NCBI GenBank assembly: GCA_021613375.1
Contig: CM038703.1
Location: 17,792,694-17,856,693 of the forward strand
Direction of reading: 5' to 3'
Length of the DNA stretch: 64,000 nt
From: Megaleporinus macrocephalus
Lineage: Eukaryota; Chordata; Actinopteri; Characiformes; Anostomidae
Shown piece after piece: positions 1 to 11,509 of the stretch. The notes under the pieces are model-generated. The model searched no databases, was not told where the DNA came from, and was given only the letters and a program-made list of their open reading frames with translations. A program made the position numbers and the translations under genes. How positions within the stretch are numbered: position 1 is the first letter of the stretch; the number at the start of each line of letters is the position of its first letter.

Positions 1-2079
1 ATTATCTATTTCGTTCAAAATAAGATATTCATGTTACTTTTTATTTATGCTTATTAACATTTATTATAATATAATTAGTTTAAGGAACCATATTAACAAA
101 TGACTGCAGTAAATATTACAGTCATTCATGCTGTTTTTTTAAGATGCACCTCTTGGGGGTCTACTGGACATAAGCTTGCGGGCTGCTGTGCTAAGAGCTA
201 AACCAAAGCATTAACTATCATTATCTTAAGTGACCCTCTATTATAATCTGGACTAACATTAAATCAGACTCTAACTACTGTTATCTTTTCACAAGATACT
301 GGTGTTACAGATTTAGCCATGAGCATTTTTGCTGCTTCATGTCAAACCACATCACCCACGTGTTGCTTAGTTCTGTCTACTAGTGGATATGATGTTGGGC
401 GGGGAAACTGCTTTGTGGCATTGGTTGCCTATTGGTTATAGGTAACAGTATTCCCATCGCTGATACTTATGCCGAAACTTTAGTATCGCTGCCAATTCTG
501 ATACAGCATCTGTGCAACTTTACTTAAGATAGTCCAACAGCACAAACATTTTAACCCTATGGTGTTTCTTGTGACAGCTTTTCACAATCTGAAGTGATTT
601 TCCAGGTTTGCTCGGGTGATCAGATAGTCTTTAGCCTTTCAGTCTAGCTCTGGAATGTTCAGAGGCCTTCCAAAATGTTTTGCGTTTTAAAGCTTTCCTA
701 CAAATCCTGTAGTGTGACATGGTGAGTGACTAAAGTCAGTAAGTGATGCAAGCCACAGCCAACGAGAGAGTTAGGAGAGAGAGAAAGAAAAAGGGAAGAG
801 ACGTGCATGCAGGCATCGTGTGCAGCAGACTGCAGAGATAGAGGAGCTGTTCACCGAGAACAGGCAAATAAAAGCCTTTATAATGTTTATAATGCAGTGA
901 CCCAGGCATCAAGGCACTCACTTTGCAATTTCAGTCAGCTGCCAGTTTGTAGTAACATATTACCACAGCTTTCACAGCGATATGTGTGTTTCTCACCACA
1001 TATTCATTCCCTAATTTGTGTACATAAACATAAATATTTCCAGTCTAGTTTAGCTTTGTTTGTATCAAGTAATTACAGGGAGATTTAGGGACAATAAGTT
1101 CTGTGAAGTGCGAGATGCTCCCAGTTTTTGAAATCTTTTAGGATCTGTTTACACTTTTTCTTTAATATTTGTTTTACTCAGTTTCGTCCTCAGTTTGGTC
1201 GAGCCACCTGCTAACTAGATCGCCTGTCACCTGTTGGGTGGGTGAAGGCTAGCAAATGTGTCCTCCAAGACAGGTGAAGTGCCACCTCATATTTTTAACT
1301 GCTGCTAACACGGCGTCATTGAACAGATCAACACGCACATAGAACGCTGCCAATTCTAGTATTGGCATTTAAGTCAATTAGAATTATATTTCTATAAATC
1401 TTACAGATGTGTGAGATTTATAGAAATTTTAGTCATTTTAAAATGGCTGGTAACATTTAGAGCAGATGTGGGAGCAAACATGTTGAAAGTGTGGCAGTTT
1501 AAAACTTTACTGCTGCTATTTTTCACAATTGTTCAAAGAAGAGGCTTCTGTTACTAGCACAGACCTGCTCTAAGTGGATTTAATACTATCCTCTGTACAC
1601 CAGGACCTGCAGTATTTTCATTAGATTCCACATTACAGATATACACAGAACATTCATAAAACAGTATTATTGCACCTCATGAATAAAAAATCTGAAGGTT
1701 GAAAGAGCTCTGCTTTTAGAGAGGGAAACCAAAGAGTGATAAGATTTTAATGTAACTGGAACATCTGGTAATCTGTAAAGATACTCAGTACATTGTCCTC
1801 AACGAAACAAGTCAGATTGGGTAAAAGGAGTTATATAACTGATTCTGACACATCGTGACTACATTTTCGATATAAGAGACACACATGCCACTACTAGCTT
1901 TTTGGGTCAGTCCATATGTTGGTTTCAGTCACATGTTTCCTGTGATGTTCGAAATCCAAATAGAGGTAAGTAAGAGATTAGAACAGAGCCTAATGTTAAG
2001 AAAAGCAATTTGTACCTGAACTATTGAGACTGCAGATATAAGAACTACAAAGAAAACAAATGATGTTTGTTACCTGTGG
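1..2079. other. Gene-free flanking DNA
   Basis: I see no gene here. The sequence is AT-rich with frequent stops in all frames and no convincing splice-bounded exon. There is a purine-rich patch near 765-800 and nothing else that stands out. Confidence 0.6.
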
Positions 2080-2790
2080 GTTGATCTTGGTACCAAGGAG
2101 CACCACAATGTCGGTCATTTGGTTTTCTTTTAATGTCCCATAGATTAGCCAGCAACAAACCTTTCACCCTGCAGGGCCTCTCAACTGTAATGTCACGGTT
2201 GTTCACTTTATCACCACTACTCACCCTCACCACCCAGAGATCAATTGTACAAAACACAACACTCGCTTCTACTGACAATAAAGTCAGATTTTTATTCACC
2301 AGTTTTCCTGTTCCACCTTAAATGATGCCGCAGTTAGTTATCAATGTGGCACCTGCTGCGCTATTTTAGGTCGAGGTGAAAAATTGGCAAATAGAAGTCG
2401 GTAGAAGTAAATATTTTATGGTGAACAGCTGGTCTGTGGGTGCTGTGACTGTGCACTTGATAGATCTGAAACAACATCTACATTAACTCAGACCAGAAAG
2501 TGCCCTGACCACAGACAAAAGCTTGCCAAGCATTTTTGCTGCTGTTTCTGTCAATTTCTTACATTTTTCTCCCTCACATCAAGAACTTTTGGTACAGTAC
2601 TCAATATAAGCTCCTTGTGGTTTCTGGGTTAAACTAATTTTAAACAACTGTAAATGATTTATGGTATTTGAGCTTGTGCTAGCGCCCCCTATGTGGAAAA
2701 TCGCTTTTTTCCCTCTATCTGCAGTTCGCATCATAGCAATGCGTTACATAGTGTTATTTGCAAACAACCTATTAAACTATTAATCCATAC
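2080..2790. repeat. Interspersed repeat family R2, head-to-head copy
   Basis: The part at 2085-2330 reads in the same direction as the copy near 39.6-39.7 kb. Shared blocks include the CTTGGTACCAAG palindrome, the CACAACACTCGCTTCTACTGAC type block, and the end TTCACCAGTTTTCCTGTTCC-ACCTTAA. The part at 2365-2790 reads in the opposite direction. It includes GCGCCCCCTATGTGGAAAAT, the reverse complement of a block near 39355-39372, and TTTGCAAACAACCT, the reverse complement of 39285-39298. The two halves meet around 2320-2370, so the copy is an inverted pair. No coding sequence is left. It is probably a non-autonomous DNA element, but the superfamily is not identified. Confidence 0.65.
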
Positions 2791-2862
2791 TTCCATCCAT
2801 TGATCTTCCATCCAACCACCCCACCACTCCACTCACCAATCCATCCATTTTACATCCACCCG
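2784..2862. repeat. Degenerate TCCA-rich simple repeat
   Basis: Imperfect (TCCA)n with CCAC interruptions follows the R2 copy directly. It is an ordinary simple-sequence tract. Confidence 0.7.
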
Positions 2863-4413
2863 TAAATGCATCTAACTCCCTGTATTAAAATGCGAGAATG
2901 CTTTCTGCTGAACACGTGCTTCCAGCTTTTCTCCACCTCTTTCAAAATGCAATCCAAGCTCAGTGAAAAGTCTCAGCAGCACAACAAATGTACGAGAGTA
3001 GAGTTCCTTTCGGAAATCGAGAGTGTCATGGTTACATAAGGTGTCCGCTTCAGACAGCCAGTCGCACAGGTCAGTGCCTTGACACGTCCGGCTCTGCTAT
3101 AGAAACGGATAGGTAGAAAAGAGGATGGAGGCGGAGATGTGGGGGGATCAGGCTGGGGGTGTTGATGCTGAAGAGTTTTGATTGGAATTCTACTGTATGC
3201 CTCGCGTCATTACTTCTCTAAAGGTTTCATTCACAGCTGTGTGTCCTTCCTCTGGTGTGAAAGAGATCTGGAGGCTGCGCTGCCTTCCTGCAGTCTCTGG
3301 CATGTGTGAAAAGGTACAGAAAGCCTTCTCCACATTAGTTGCCTCTTGACCCTGGTTCGCACAAAAGAAATAGCACTTCCTCTCCAGCACACTGAGAAGG
3401 CTTGCTTGCAATGGCAGATGGGAACAGATATGTTGAATGTTCTGAAGCCAACGCAGTCCCTTCACATTAAAGGGAAGTAGGTAAACCATGGAGATCAGTT
3501 AGGGTTAGCAGGATGGTTGTCATGAAGATGTAGGTTTGCCTCTTTCACGTGGATGGCTGTTGTTTCTTGAGGGCCTCTGGTGGGAAGAAGAGGACAATTG
3601 CGACCAACCACGTTTGGCAGGGCCTCCTGTCCACTCTCTGATGTGCATTTCAGCAGGGGCGCAGGTGTCAGTCAAGGATGGCTGCCTCGGTTGGTATTCT
3701 GTTCAATTATTAATGCCATCAGTATTAGTGGTTTGTTAGCACAGGACGAGCTCTGGGTGTTTTCATAGCGCCAGATTTCAGCGGAGCGAGGATGGCAGCG
3801 CTTTCCTACAGAACTGTCTGGTTGCATAGCAACTAACTTATCAGCCCCCAAGCTCCCCTCCCGCACGAGCTCAACTACATGCTGGAAGAAAATAATCTTT
3901 ACCACCAGCTTTCCTTTACAGAAGCCAACGAAGTGGCATTTGATACAAATCCCAGAAAAAAAAGTTGTTCCAACCTAGCAACGACCGGCCTTCTTATCCC
4001 TCTCCGTCGAATGCAACAGTGGACGATTCAAGCTGGTGTTGCAGGCAGGAGGCTGCACAGAGAGGTCGAGGGGGGAAAAAAAAAAGTATTAGAGAAAGCT
4101 TCCCAAAGAGAAGCAATGCAGGTTTGCAAGTGATACTTTAAGCTGTAGCTGTGGGGACAGGCTCCCACACATGCGCTGCTGTTTGCGTAGTTCTCCTCAG
4201 CCGACTGCTCTCCGGAACATCAGCGTTATAAATTCTGCATGGAGGGATAATCAGCGCTGCTCTCTCTCAGCCGCTCATCTTCCTCCCCCTCCTTGGCCTA
4301 ATTTGGCTGACTATCCTCTGCACTGTACCTTCGTTTTGTATGCGGGAGCAGCACAGGCTGTGGAAATGCGCCTCTTATTGTGCTGCAGGTTTTGGTAGGG
4401 ATGGGGGCGCATT
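2863..4413. other. Gene-free stretch with one RFX-like dyad
   Basis: No exon is supportable. Several short open frames overlap in 3.2-4.4 kb, but none shows a recognisable domain or consistent splice signals. The one notable short motif is the perfect dyad at 3821-3833, listed separately. The stretch 3740-4330 is somewhat richer in G+C and CpG than its surroundings, so it could be regulatory; this is inference. Confidence 0.5.
3821..3833. promoter_or_regulatory. RFX X-box-like dyad
   Basis: GTTGC-ATA-GCAAC is a perfect 5+5 inverted repeat with a 3-base spacer. It matches the X-box architecture bound by RFX winged-helix factors (GTNRCC, 0-3 bases, RGYAAC) except that the inner position next to the spacer is A. 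Occupancy is unknown. Confidence 0.4.
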
Positions 4414-4549
4414 GTGTGTGTGTGTTGTGTGTGTGTGCTGCAATTCCACAACACTTTAATTGGGATTTTTAAAATCTTCAGTCATACGACTGAGTGTGTC
4501 CACGTCACCTCGTGGTGAAGTGGAGCGTCAATACTCCAACTGCTTTCTG

Positions 4550-4570
4550 CAGAGAGAGAGGAGAGAGACA

Positions 4571-4620
<50 letters not shown>
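4550..4620. repeat. (GA)n microsatellite
   Basis: A near-pure GA tract of about 70 bases has three CA interruptions in its first half. It follows a short TG-rich stretch at about 4414-4438. The open frames that run through it (RERERE or SLSLSL) are artefacts of the dinucleotide. Confidence 0.95.
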
Positions 4621-4624
<4 letters not shown>

Positions 4625-5249
4625 AGTGCTGGAGAAAGAGCCACAGAGAGTTTGTATGTGTTTGAAGTGAGGGTGGGGGTCCTTCTCCAGTGTATGAAAT
4701 ATTGTAGCGTGATCTTGCGTGACACACCAGCCCACGGCACGCTGCCAAACTCCCAAGGACATTTTCTGACAAGTCTGCTTTACTGGCTTCATCCTTTAAC
4801 TAGCTCAAGCATATATTATAGGACATTAAAGGCCAATACCACAAATGTTAACTCAGTTGGAATGTGAACAGAAATAAGAAATTGTTCATTGTCAAGAAAC
4901 TGACTTTGATTTCTTTACAGTGTCTTCAGTGTCTTCAGTTCAAAACATTTTATTGAACCTACTCACATCTTTTATATGTATTGCTGATTATGTAAATACA
5001 CAAAAAATATTCTTTGACTGGTCATTGATAAGATTATTTGTGTTTGTGAGTGTTTGTATGTATGTGCAAGAACATTGTGCAGCACATTTTGGCTGACAGT
5101 TTACAAATTTATTTTAGTTTGGTTTCTGTTTTATTGTTTGTGTTGCGCTAGTGATTTGTTTTGAACTTGCCCTGTCAGGCTGGTAGTTATTGCATTGTTG
5201 ACTGAGGTGAATTTGGTAGGTAACCTGAACTCTTTCTGCCAGAATACTG

Positions 5250-5560
5250 GAGTTTGACTGAGCCATGAGCTGGGACACTCATGACAGTAGAGTTTGACTG
5301 GGCCACAGGCTGCAGGTTTCTTTACTGTGGTATTGGAATTTGACTGGACTGTGAGCTGAGACACTTTTTACCACAGAAGTAGAATTTGACTTGGCTATAG
5401 GCTTCTTTAATGCATAAAAGAAATTTGACTGGGCCGCAGGTTGGAAAAGTTTTACCACGGAAGCAGAGATTGACTGGGCCACGTGCTAGGACAGTGTTTT
5501 GTTTGGAAGCAGTAATTACTAGGCGAGATTTTGACTGGGCAGAGAGATTCTTTACTGGAG
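5250..5560. repeat. Degenerate tandem repeat, core TTTGACTGGGCC
   Basis: Seven copies of a TTGACTGGGCC-like core occur at about 5253, 5293, 5339, 5385, 5424, 5469 and 5530. Spacing is 39-46 bases, with one step of about 61. Between cores, a weaker block of the form 'caggctg..tctttac..ggaagcaga' also recurs. Copies differ by many substitutions, so this is an old minisatellite. Frames that read through it on the - strand give a repetitive peptide (GPVK, FYF) that I regard as incidental. Confidence 0.8.
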
Positions 5561-5649
5561 TCAAGATACTTTTCATCTCAGAGTCTAAGCTGGGTAACTA
5601 TACTTACGGTTGGGGGAGTTTTTTACCCTCCAAGTTGGGCAATGCATAT

Positions 5650-6340
5650 GTGTGTTAGCTTGAATAGGAATAACTTCTGTCAGGCAACTTTTAGAGACTA
5701 AACTCATCTAGATGTCTGGTTTCTATCACTACCCCATTAAAAAATTCTGTGGAAACTTCTTCTACAATGCATCATTTCACATCAAACCACCATAACCGAC
5801 TGTTTACATCGGAATTATTTAATTATGCAGACATTTAGCAAAATCGTTCACACAACTTACAAAAAGAGCTGGCTTTAAACTTTTCTTATGATAGTGTCAA
5901 TGCCTGCCTAGCCTACATGTGTTTCCTAAACAACAGGTTTGTCAGGGTTTGTAACACTTGGGCTTAGTCTGGCAGGTGGTCAGTGTGATAATCTGAGCAG
6001 CATGGTTGGTCTAGAAGGCTTCAAAAACATTTAACTTACCCCCCACCAGTCCAGACCAAGCCTCACACACACTCTGACCACACACACACACACACACACA
6101 CAAATTCCAGTGCACGTATACAAATATACTCATCATGCAGTTTGAATTGTCCTTTCATTTAATCTGATCATGGTAAATTATTGATGCTGTTATTTACGTT
6201 GGGTAGATTTCGCTGAAAAATGGCTTGTGTTTAGTGTATGTTGGGTGATTTACCATCAACTAGATAAGATAAAAACGCACATATTCATAACTTCTGTTTG
6301 AAAAGCACTTATTCACAGCGTCTGTGAAATACCTAATACT
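5650..6340. other. Gene-free stretch with a (CA)n tract
   Basis: There is no gene. A pure (CA)n microsatellite of about 24 bases lies at 6079-6102. The remainder is AT-rich unique-looking sequence. Confidence 0.7.
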
Positions 6341-6349
6341 AAAAAGTAA

Positions 6350-7060
6350 AGACGTTTATTCTTTACAACCTCACATGGAAAGATTTATCTGCAGCAAAGA
6401 GCAGCAAAAACCCTGCAGAACAAAACTTAACAAGCCAAATACACATAATTAGACGTGACAGTAAAGGAGAAAGAGTGAGGTGGGGAGAGAGCACCCATCG
6501 GCCTCTCCGAGCTAACACAAGCAAATTATATGCAAGTTAGACAAACTATGCTAACAACTGCTGATACAATGACAAATATGACGGCTTACATAGAAAGAAA
6601 AAATTCAGTAGAATAAAACTAAACAAGCCAAATATGCAGTCCCAGGCAAAGTACAAGGGCTATTTAGGTCAGTTCAGTGTTCAAATTGAAACCCTATCGA
6701 GAATATTTTGTTTTTAGCTGTTTGAATCCATCAGGGCTGAACAGAACAACATGCACTCTTCTCTCCGTAAAAAGTTGTCTGCAAGTTTACTTCACAAAAG
6801 TTCACTCTTTAATGAAACTAAAGTGAAAAGTCACTTTTTCTGTTTGTTTAATGATTTGTTGTTAAGACCATGTTTTGAGGTTGATCAATGTTTTTGCCCA
6901 GGAGTGTAGACTTTGGGTGAGGTGACAGAAAGATAGAAAGAGAGAAAGTGTGAGGTGGGGAAAGCGCACCCATCGGTCTCTTTCCACTTACACAGGCAAA
7001 TTATATGCAAGTTAGACAAACTATGCCAAGAACTCAGACATAACCAAGCTCAACTCATTC
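6350..7060. repeat. Local direct duplication
   Basis: Blocks at 6461-6570 and 6915-7035 are diverged direct copies about 455 bases apart. Both read 'gagaaag.gtgaggtgggg.gag.gcacccatcgg.ctct', then a shared 20+ base block from CAAATTATATGCAAG into TTAGACAAACTATGC. A second pair of weaker matches (ACAAGCCAAATA at about 6431 and 6623) lies between them. No coding potential. Confidence 0.75.
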
Positions 7061-7064
7061 AACT

Positions 7065-9590
7065 ATGCGCAGTCGCTGTTTAAGCCGATGTCTAATGTAG
7101 ATGATGTCCATATGGCTCTTTCATGAGCATCCCAGCGATGTCTGCAGAAGTCACCCTCAGCTAGTTCCAAGTTCTCAAATAGCCTTGAATACTTTCCAAG
7201 GAGTCACTTCCCCCCCACTTTTTCTCTGGCTTGGTCCATCCACCTACAGAGGTAGACAGAATTATACTTACTGTTCGCTGAAATGGGCTAGGGCATATTC
7301 TGATATAGCTTTTGTCAGCATTGTGCTGAATTCTAAGCCCCCGGCATAATCTGACTACCTTTCATGTGCATGTACGTCACGCAGGCATATGTATGCTACA
7401 GATTGCACCTTTTCGGTTATTTAAACATTGAAAGAATCCATATGCCTTTGTGACATATGTGGACGTGAAGGGGTGTCAGATTCTATATCTTTCAACACGT
7501 CAACAAATGCGTGTGCACAGCTGAGGGGGTCCTAAAGCACGATTCGTATTTACGACAGTGGTGTAAAAGTAACACTCCAATTACACTCCAAGAGCTCCCA
7601 AGAGAAAAAACCAGAGAGGATGAAGTAATACATACTTGGGGCTTGAAATACCCGTTAGATGCATGTGCAATAATATAAAGGCTAATATAATGATGATAAC
7701 TGATCACCATGAATGGATTATAATACAATGACCAGGAAGGGTGATCACAAATAGTATATATTTATGTAAGAATCGCTGAGATAAGAGTCCTGAACACTGT
7801 TTTTTTTTTTAATTTTAGGTGTGTTCAGCACAACACCCAGTCTTTCTGCCTGTCCAAAGCCTGCTGCAATGTATGCCCAGAATTTTCTCAGTCTGGTTTA
7901 CAGCCTTTGGCTTGTTCCAACCACCACTGACTGTGACTGTCATATTAGATAAGGTCAGTGATTGGAGTGGAGTGCAAAGTGAGCCTGACTCCACCATATG
8001 ATCATTACAGCATGCCGAAAATATAGCTTGCTGCATCACATGGCAGGTCCTCCAGATAGTAGGATGAAGTAGACACGAACAGCAGCCACTGTTGTGTATC
8101 TGGGACGCAAGTTTCATCTTATCCAAATTAAGCTTCATAAATAAAAGATGGATGCTTATCTGAATCCCAGCGCAGTGTTTACACACAGACATTTTCCAGC
8201 AGTGCTTGAAACTGCGTGAAGCCCGACTCTCCTGGGTCAGCACGACCTCTTTGAAGTGTGCTGCATGCGACGATAGCGGCGTTTAGGCGATTAGGTGCGT
8301 AAAGGGATGAGCGGCCATTGTAAAGTTTTGAAAGCGAGTGGATGATACTGAGTCTGTTGACTCGAAGGTAGGCTGAGGACAGCTCAGTACCTTCTGCCTT
8401 AATGACTTTTGTAGTGCTGTCTAATTAGAGCCTTTTTGAAAAGCACCTGCTTCTTGAGGTCCATTGGATGAGGGCTTTTGTAAATGTGTGGACACTCCAG
8501 CTTGGTGCAAATGAAGAGACGGAGAGAAGAGAAGGAGCGCTAACAGGGCCCTGCGCTTCACAAGCTTCTAACCCCCCAGCACGCCCACGCACTGTCTTCT
8601 CATATCTGACAAGCCATGGCTTCTCTCACTGTGATGAAAATCTCTCTCTTTCTCTCTCTCTTGCTCTGCCTCCTTCTCGGTTCCTCCCCACCCTCCTGCA
8701 AAAACCATGCGCAGACTGCAAATATAGCGAAAACAATTCCAGTCGCCACAGAAATGGAATAAGAACTGCTTGGGTAAACCGTGGGATGCGTTTGTTGAAA
8801 GTAGGTGTTGTGTGCGGAAGCAGGAAGGTGTTCCTCTGCAGATGCAAATAGTTGCGGTTCTAATAGGCAAGGAAGCAACATATATTTATGTACTCATCCT
8901 TGGTTACGTTTCAATAAAAGATGAGCCTTTCCATGCTGAACCCAAACTGCATCTAAGAGTGAGAGGAGGGAGAGAACATATAAGCATCCAAGTGAATACT
9001 GCACTCATGTGCTACTGCAACTGCAGGGGTGGCTGTGAGGAGGAAGAGGGCTGGCTGACCCATATTGAGTTTGATCGGCATGAAAAAACGGAGAGAGAGA
9101 GAGAGGGTGAGAGAGAGGGGGGGGTTCAGTAGCAGCATTGTGCATGCAGGAGTAGAACGGTTTATATGGCAACTCTGAAAGCATTATAACTGCCTCACTT
9201 TGTACCTCACGTGCTTCCACACAAGAAAACGAAATTGTAGCCTCTGACATTTTCTTGCTTGTAGAACAGGAACTCCTTTCATGGTACCTTGTCATTTTCT
9301 ATCGTGCCCTCCTGCGCCATGCGTTACCTCTCGTTGACAGACGCTTTCCAGCAGCATCAGGACCATTAAACATGCAGGTGGATCACTGAATGCTGGTCTG
9401 GCTGCTGCCCATGACATTTGGGGTACGTCTTCATGTCACTGTAATGTTTCTACCGGCTCAAGTAAAAATAAGACATCTGTAGCATTTAACTGGTTTAGGC
9501 AAGACACAACCAGAGTACCAGAGCACAGTACCTCTGGAGGCCCAGAGCACCCCTGCCCCTGCTGTTTTCCCTGCACTAATGCAGGCAGCC
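7065..9590. other. Gene-free stretch with CT- and GA-rich tracts
   Basis: No exon is supportable. A pyrimidine-rich tract lies at 8640-8683 and a (GA)n tract at 9090-9126. Short frames crossing them are low-complexity shadows. The rest shows no recognisable repeat or domain. Confidence 0.6.
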
Positions 9591-9593
9591 CAT

Positions 9594-9611
9594 CTAATCA
9601 AATTTGATTAG
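9594..9611. promoter_or_regulatory. 18-base perfect palindrome with homeodomain cores
   Basis: CTAATCAAATTTGATTAG is its own reverse complement and contains two TAATCA/TGATTA homeodomain-type cores in mirror orientation. A third ATTA-type core (ACAATTAGG) follows about 15 bases later. A dimeric homeodomain site is possible but unproven. Confidence 0.35.
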
Positions 9612-10109
9612 GTTGTGATTCCACAATTAGGACGCTGCTTAGACTCTATAACATTTTGGAATTATTTTTTAACATTGGAACCCATTCACCAACCGTTCTC
9701 TTCTTAAAACCCACTTATGCAGTTTTCACAAAGATTCTGACTTTCACCAGTGTTTTCTTATTCTGGATTCATTCCAAATCTGCACACACTCAAGAGCGCA
9801 AATGGTATAAAAGTCTGTGGTTTAGGAACACATCAGGAATCTGACGTGGAATGAGACCCAGTGATCCAAGGAAAATATGCATTGAACCATTCAAAATGTG
9901 TTAACCCATCTCAGGAACAACATCTCACTTTTCTCAATGTTCAATTTGCTAACAGTGGGCTAAATGAGTTGCTTGCAAGTGACATCATGTCACTTCATTG
10001 CTATGGTCAATAAAGGGCATGTCAATAAAGGACATACAGAGCTCTATCATAAGCTCTCAAGTCACCTATAAAATGCATTGCATATGGGTGCTCAAAATCA
10101 TTAACTGCT

Positions 10110-10575
10110 GCACCATTTAAGGTGGAACAGGAAAACTGGCAAATGAAAAGCTGACTTCACCCTTTTGCAGTCAGTAGGAGTGAGTATTGTATTGTGTACA
10201 GTTGATCTGTGTGCTGGTAATTGATGTTAAACCTAATGTAATGTTAAATAAACGGTGGTAATGTTAATATCAAGAGTTGAATGTTTGTTGCTGGTTCATC
10301 CACAGGACGGTAAATGAAAAGCAAGCGACAGTTATTGTAGAGCTTCTTGGTACCGAGGTCCACTCCACCGCTAACAAACCAGTTGTACCTCAATACTTTT
10401 GTATGTTAATCTTTGAGCTCAGTTATAAATTGCTCTTAACAACCTCTAGGATCACATCTAACATAAGCTGTGATTTTCAGTTTCTACCATTCTCTTATAA
10501 TATCATTCAATCTAGCATAACACATGTTTGTTGCAATCTTGTCCATCCTGTTTTTCACTGCCGTCCATCTGGAAT
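10110..10575. repeat. Interspersed repeat family R2, copy 2
   Basis: The left part (10115-10215), starting TTTAAGGTGGAACAGGAAAA, is the reverse complement of the 39600-39700 copy, including AATACAATACTCACTCCTAC. The right part (10345-10560) runs in the forward direction and aligns with 39740-39950, including AGGATCACATCTAACAT and TAGCATAACACATGTTTG. As at 2.1-2.8 kb, the halves point in opposite directions. There is no open frame of note. Confidence 0.75.
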
Positions 10576-10749
10576 TTAAGCTTTGTTGGAATGCCGTGAG
10601 TGAAAGCAGTTGGGTTTAAAGGTACAGGCTTAGCTAGAACTAAGAATGATGCTAATGAAGTAACAACATTAAGGACATTCTATTGTTTGTTTACTTAAAA
10701 TGTAATATTTTTTAAATGATTCTTAATTTTCAATGTATAATTTGGCTAA

Positions 10750-11130
10750 CAAGGTCAGATGACATTATCAATGAATCAATGTTTTTATGAAAATGCCATA
10801 AACATGTCATGTAAGATGCCATATGATGTCATATCAGTTGTTATTTCAAACATTATGACATCTGCCATGACAACTACCGGTACCATGAAATGGTTATATT
10901 ATTGGAGCCATTATCTTCCATGCCATGTTTATGGCATGGTTATGTCGATGTCATATAGCAAGGTATATGTTACCTTTGAGTAATTGAGACCTTCTTATCC
11001 AATGTTTAAACAGAAAAAAAGATTAAACATAAAATACTTTGAACATAATCTATTACTTTAAATATTATTTTTGACATATGATGAGTCGGTTATGTCAGTG
11101 TCATGTAGCAGTGTTCAGGTAACGTGGTAC
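10750..11130. repeat. TGTCAT-rich inverted repeat (MITE-like)
   Basis: A perfect 14-base inverted pair, ATGCCATAAACATG at 10793-10806 and CATGTTTATGGCAT at 10924-10937, lies in sequence full of TGACAT/ATGTCA words. The phrase 'GGTTATGTC.(G)TGTCAT.TAGCA' occurs twice, at about 10938 and 11090. The pattern fits a small foldback element, but ends and target duplications are not clear. Confidence 0.5.
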
Positions 11131-11335
11131 TGAAGAGAAAAAGACGCAAATTAAAGTCTTTCTTTACTTTATCTCATTATCTGCAGGACATCTGGATGAT
11201 GCAACTTCCAGCTGACTATGTGACTTGTGGATTATTCCAGATATATCATAGAGGTGAATCTTTTCAGAAAACTAGGTCGACTAAAATGTACATTTATCCT
11301 GACCTATAATATGCGACCCATGATATTTTCGGCAT

Positions 11336-11500
11336 GAGAAAGGCAGTTGTGGCCTGAAGTATAGGGATCCGGTCTTGTGACCGGAATGTCGCCGGTTCGA
11401 TCCCCGGGATTCCCCAGGCCACGACTGAGGTGCCCTTGAGCAAGGCACCTAACCCCTACTGCTCCCCGGGCGCTGTGGATAGGGCTGCTGTTAAGTGGAT
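11336..11500 (+). mobile_element. tRNA-derived SINE
   Basis: The 5' part is tRNA-like with a clear pol III B box, GGTTCGATCCC at 11394-11404, and a degraded A box about 50 bases before it. It is flanked by complementary GTGGCCT/AGGCCAC arms. It continues into the tail CTGAGGTGCCCTTGAGCAAG followed by GCACCTAACCCC and CTGCTCCCCGGGCGC, which I recognise from common teleost SINEs. The 3' end runs into AT-rich DNA near 11500. It is unlikely to be a functional tRNA because it cannot fold a normal cloverleaf beyond the T arm. Confidence 0.85.
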
Positions 11501-11509
11501 TCAAACATC

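Noticed and set aside
4460..4867. 135-codon + strand frame and its minus-strand partners
   Set aside because: They are carried by the GA microsatellite (RERERE/SLSLSL) and have no domain or splice support.
11336..11410. Functional tRNA gene
   Set aside because: It has a B box but no proper acceptor and anticodon stems. The SINE tail follows directly.
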